Shown: positions 33,598-35,576 of the stretch, piece after piece
How the letters are laid out: every line of letters starts with the position of its first letter
Position numbering within the stretch: position 1 is the first letter of the stretch
Assembly (NCBI GenBank): GCA_002695035.1
Contig: NZNU01000056.1
Coordinates: forward strand, 18,109 to 53,684
DNA from: Micavibrio sp.
GTDB lineage: Bacteria > Pseudomonadota > Alphaproteobacteria > Micavibrionales > Micavibrionaceae
Reading direction: 5' to 3'
Length of the DNA stretch: 35,576 nucleotides
The notes under the pieces: model-generated
Told to the model about the DNA's origin: nothing
The model's input: only the letters and a program-made list of their open reading frames with translations
Databases searched by the model: none
Translations under genes and position numbers: made by a program

Positions 33598-34566
33598 ATG
33601 ACCGATAGCAAAACCAAAATCAGTTATCTGGGGATACCCGGATCATACTCGCATCAGGCCGCACATGAGTGCTTCCCGGATGGAAGTTTTTCAGGGTTTA
33701 CCAAATTTGATGAAGTCATAAAGGCCGCTGATAGTGGTGATGCAGATTATGCAATTATTCCGGTTGAGAATTCGTCAGCGGGACGCGTGACGGAAGTTTA
33801 CAATCTTTTGCCCAGCGTAAAGTTAAATATACTGGGTGAGCATCTCTTGCCCATCCATCACTGCCTGCTTGTGTCTTACAAGGCCTATCGTGGCTGGTTG
33901 CCGCATGAAATGGAGCCAAGCCAAGCCATCGCATGGAAAGAGTCTCCTTTAAGTAAAGAGGAAAAAGAAGAAGCGTTAAGTAAGATCAAGCAAGTACACA
34001 GTCATTCCCAGGCTCTTCTTCAATGCACAAAATATCTTGAAGAAAAATTACCAAAGGCCGGCACTGTAGTGGATTTCGATACGGCAACTGCTGCGCGCGC
34101 CCTTGCGCAAAAAGAGGATAAAAAGCATGCGGCAATCGCCTCAAGACATGCCGCTGATATATATAATTTACTGGTCGTGGATGATGAAATTGTCGATGAC
34201 CCCTATAACATGACGCGGTTCTTGATACTTGGTCGAGGAGAGCAGATGGAATATGATGAGGACACACCAATGTTGACGTCCATACTTTTCCAGACCAATC
34301 ACACTCCTGGCTCTTTGCTGGGTGCATTGAAGGCCTTTGCAGACAATAATGTGAATTTGACAAAGCTGGAAACATATATGCTCAGCCGCGACCTGACTGA
34401 CCCGACATTCTATGTTGATGTCGGTACTGCGCTTCATCATCCTGACATGCAGGCAGCTTTAAAGGAATTCAAAAAATACACAACAAGCTGCAATATTCTG
34501 GGGTCTTATCCTGCAAGCCCGCACCGTGGTGAGAAAAACAGCTTCCTACCGGTTAAAGCCAAATAG
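33598..34566 (+). CDS. pheA: Prephenate dehydratase
   Basis: Converts prephenate to phenylpyruvate in phenylalanine synthesis. The 322-residue protein has YLGIPGSYSHQAA, the substrate site PVENSSAGRV, VHSHSQALLQC, FDTATAARALA and the catalytic TRF motif in NMTRFLILG. A C-terminal ACT domain (about 225-305) carries HTPGSLLGALKAFADNNVNL and TKLETYM, where enteric PheA has GALV and ESRP; E-(S/T)-Y is usual in this class. Relative to typical 280-residue enzymes it has an insertion of about 30 residues at about 95-130 (EMEPSQAIAWKESPLSKEEK). No chorismate mutase domain is present. recO starts at the last base of its stop codon. Confidence 0.95.
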   Translation: MTDSKTKISYLGIPGSYSHQAAHECFPDGSFSGFTKFDEVIKAADSGDADYAIIPVENSSAGRVTEVYNLLPSVKLNILGEHLLPIHHCLLVSYKAYRGWLPHEMEPSQAIAWKESPLSKEEKEEALSKIKQVHSHSQALLQCTKYLEEKLPKAGTVVDFDTATAARALAQKEDKKHAAIASRHAADIYNLLVVDDEIVDDPYNMTRFLILGRGEQMEYDEDTPMLTSILFQTNHTPGSLLGALKAFADNNVNLTKLETYMLSRDLTDPTFYVDVGTALHHPDMQAALKEFKKYTTSCNILGSYPASPHRGEKNSFLPVKAK

Positions 34567-35321
34567 TGGAAGCATGGCGCGATAACGGAATCGTTTTGTT
34601 TTCACGCCCGCATGGTGAGTCGGGTGCAGTAATTTCCTTAATGACAGAACATCATGGGCGTCATGCGGGATATCTTCACGGTGCCAGCTCTTCAAAGAAC
34701 AAGATATTTCAAGAACCGGGGACGGAAGCATCTGTTGACTGGCAGGCAAGAACCTCAGACCAGCTTGGTCATTTCAAGTTGGAGTATAAAAAGAACTGGG
34801 CGGGTCTGCTTATGGATGAAAGACTTCGCCTTGCTGCCATGCTCTCAGCGTGCCATTTGACAGAAAGAGCCTTGCCGGAGAGGGAAAACCATCCTGAAAT
34901 ATATTACGGGCTAAAAGCGCTGTTCGAGACGCTTCAAAGCGATATTTGGGGCGCTGCTTATGTTTTGTGGGAGTTGGCTTTTTTAAAGGAGCTGGGTTTT
35001 GCTATTGATTTGTCCAGATGTGCAGGGGGAGGGGATGCCGAAACATTGGCTTATGTTTCTCCGAAAACCGGGCGTGCAGTGTCCAAAGCAGCGGGAGAAA
35101 TTTATAGAAAGAAACTGCTGAATCTGCCTGAATTTCTCAAACCAAACGGAGATAAAGATCTGGCTGGAACAGAGGCAGATGTTTTAACGGGGCTGCAGCT
35201 TTTGTCTTATTTTTGGGAAAACTGGGTTTTTGCACAACATTCACAAGGGATTCCTGACGCCCGCTTGCGTTTTGAGGCGCAATTTGCCAAAAAGAATGAT
35301 ATGAATTTTGAAAGCTCTTAA
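34566..35321 (+). CDS. recO: DNA repair protein RecO
   Basis: RecO loads RecA onto SSB-coated single-stranded DNA with RecR in the RecFOR pathway. The 251-residue protein starts with GTG, sharing one base with the pheA stop (taGTG). The OB-fold N-domain is seen in [20 protein letters not shown] and [14 protein letters not shown], and the helical core in [11 protein letters not shown] and [20 protein letters not shown]. The usual zinc-type cysteine set of some RecO proteins is not complete here (one Cys in SRCAGGG and one in SACHL). parC follows 14 bases later, a common alphaproteobacterial order. Confidence 0.93.
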   Translation: MEAWRDNGIVLFSRPHGESGAVISLMTEHHGRHAGYLHGASSSKNKIFQEPGTEASVDWQARTSDQLGHFKLEYKKNWAGLLMDERLRLAAMLSACHLTERALPERENHPEIYYGLKALFETLQSDIWGAAYVLWELAFLKELGFAIDLSRCAGGGDAETLAYVSPKTGRAVSKAAGEIYRKKLLNLPEFLKPNGDKDLAGTEADVLTGLQLLSYFWENWVFAQHSQGIPDARLRFEAQFAKKNDMNFESS

Positions 35322-35335
35322 GCTCTGCGGAAATT

Positions 35336-35576
35336 ATGGCCAAGTCGACTAAAATATCGGAAGAAATTATTATGGATGTGCCTTTGTCTGAGGCGCTCTC
35401 CGACCGGTATTTGTCTTATGCATTGTCAACGATTATGAGCAGGTCTTTACCGGATGTGCGCGATGGTATGAAGCCTGTGCACAGACGTCTTCTCTACGCC
35501 ATGTACCAGCTAAAGCTTAACCCGAGCCAAAGTCCAAAGAAATGCGCGCGCGTTGTTGGTGATGTTATTGGTAAAT
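35336..35576 (+). CDS. parC: DNA topoisomerase IV subunit A, N-terminal fragment (3' end outside window)
   Basis: ParC cuts and reseals DNA to decatenate daughter chromosomes. Eighty codons are present from ATG 35336. [20 protein letters not shown] and [20 protein letters not shown] match ParC, while GyrA would read closer to SYLDYAMSVIVSRAL. The frame stops at the window edge within [13 protein letters not shown], just before the fluoroquinolone-resistance-determining HPHGD region and well before the catalytic tyrosine. Its place after recO supports ParC over GyrA. Confidence 0.9.
   Translation, partial: MAKSTKISEEIIMDVPLSEALSDRYLSYALSTIMSRSLPDVRDGMKPVHRRLLYAMYQLKLNPSQSPKKCARVVGDVIGK

Noticed and set aside
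1-35576. Search for tRNA, rRNA, CRISPR array, insertion sequence, prophage or attachment site
   Set aside because: No clover-leaf, repeat-spacer array, transposase, integrase or terminal inverted repeats were seen; gene content is uniform and chromosomal.

Overview
The window looks like a chromosomal, mostly housekeeping segment of an alphaproteobacterium of moderate, slightly AT-rich base composition. The assignment rests on gene content and gene neighbours: a phaR/phaC-phaA-phaB polyhydroxybutyrate cluster, fumC followed by an RHH_4 ribbon-helix-helix protein, purEK with a DUF465 (YdcH-type) gene, recO followed by parC, a Tat-exported DUF882 protein, and RF2 with an SPY anticodon tripeptide. 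I see no transposase, integrase, phage gene, CRISPR array, tRNA or rRNA. No genus can be named from this.

Layout. 1-5031: the 3' end of a sensor histidine kinase meeting recX tail to tail, an ABC-2 permease, hslO (Hsp33), a small lipoprotein, and trkH on the minus strand. 5088-8108: a terminator, a minus-strand OmpA-type lipoprotein, a DJ-1/PfpI-like protein, and prfB with a programmed +1 frameshift. 8109-13649: an exported TcpQ-domain protein, a 964-residue exported coiled-coil protein of unknown role, and a cyclic-di-GMP phosphodiesterase with a dead GGDEF domain. 13650-17343: PHB metabolism (phaR divergent from phaC, phaA, phaB). 17396-22177: asmA behind a perfect 18-bp palindrome, then minus-strand fumC and the RHH gene. 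22267-26566: a duplicated MurQ-like SIS protein, then a minus-strand run of DUF465, inositol-monophosphatase family, purE and purK. 26652-30438: a 6-phosphofructokinase, two bacterial PH-domain membrane proteins, and an L,D-transpeptidase. 30705-35576: a DUF882/MepK-like endopeptidase, folK, folP, tyrA, pheA, recO and the start of parC.

How the genes fit together. PhaA, PhaB and PhaC make PHB from acetyl-CoA, with PhaR as the likely repressor; a TGCAGCTGCA palindrome lies just after the phaC -10 box. The L,D-transpeptidase and the DUF882 protein probably make and cut 3-3 peptidoglycan cross-links. The OmpA lipoprotein should tether the outer membrane to peptidoglycan. PurE and PurK perform consecutive purine steps, FolK and FolP consecutive folate steps, and TyrA and PheA the two branches from prephenate.

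Most worth a second look: the MurQ-like protein with two SIS modules (an architecture like animal glucokinase regulatory protein), the TcpQ/coiled-coil envelope pair, the palindrome before asmA, and the fact that all five convergent gene pairs abut or overlap at their stop codons with no room for a terminator between them. None of this amounts to a clearly new system; the TcpQ/coiled-coil pair is the best candidate for one.
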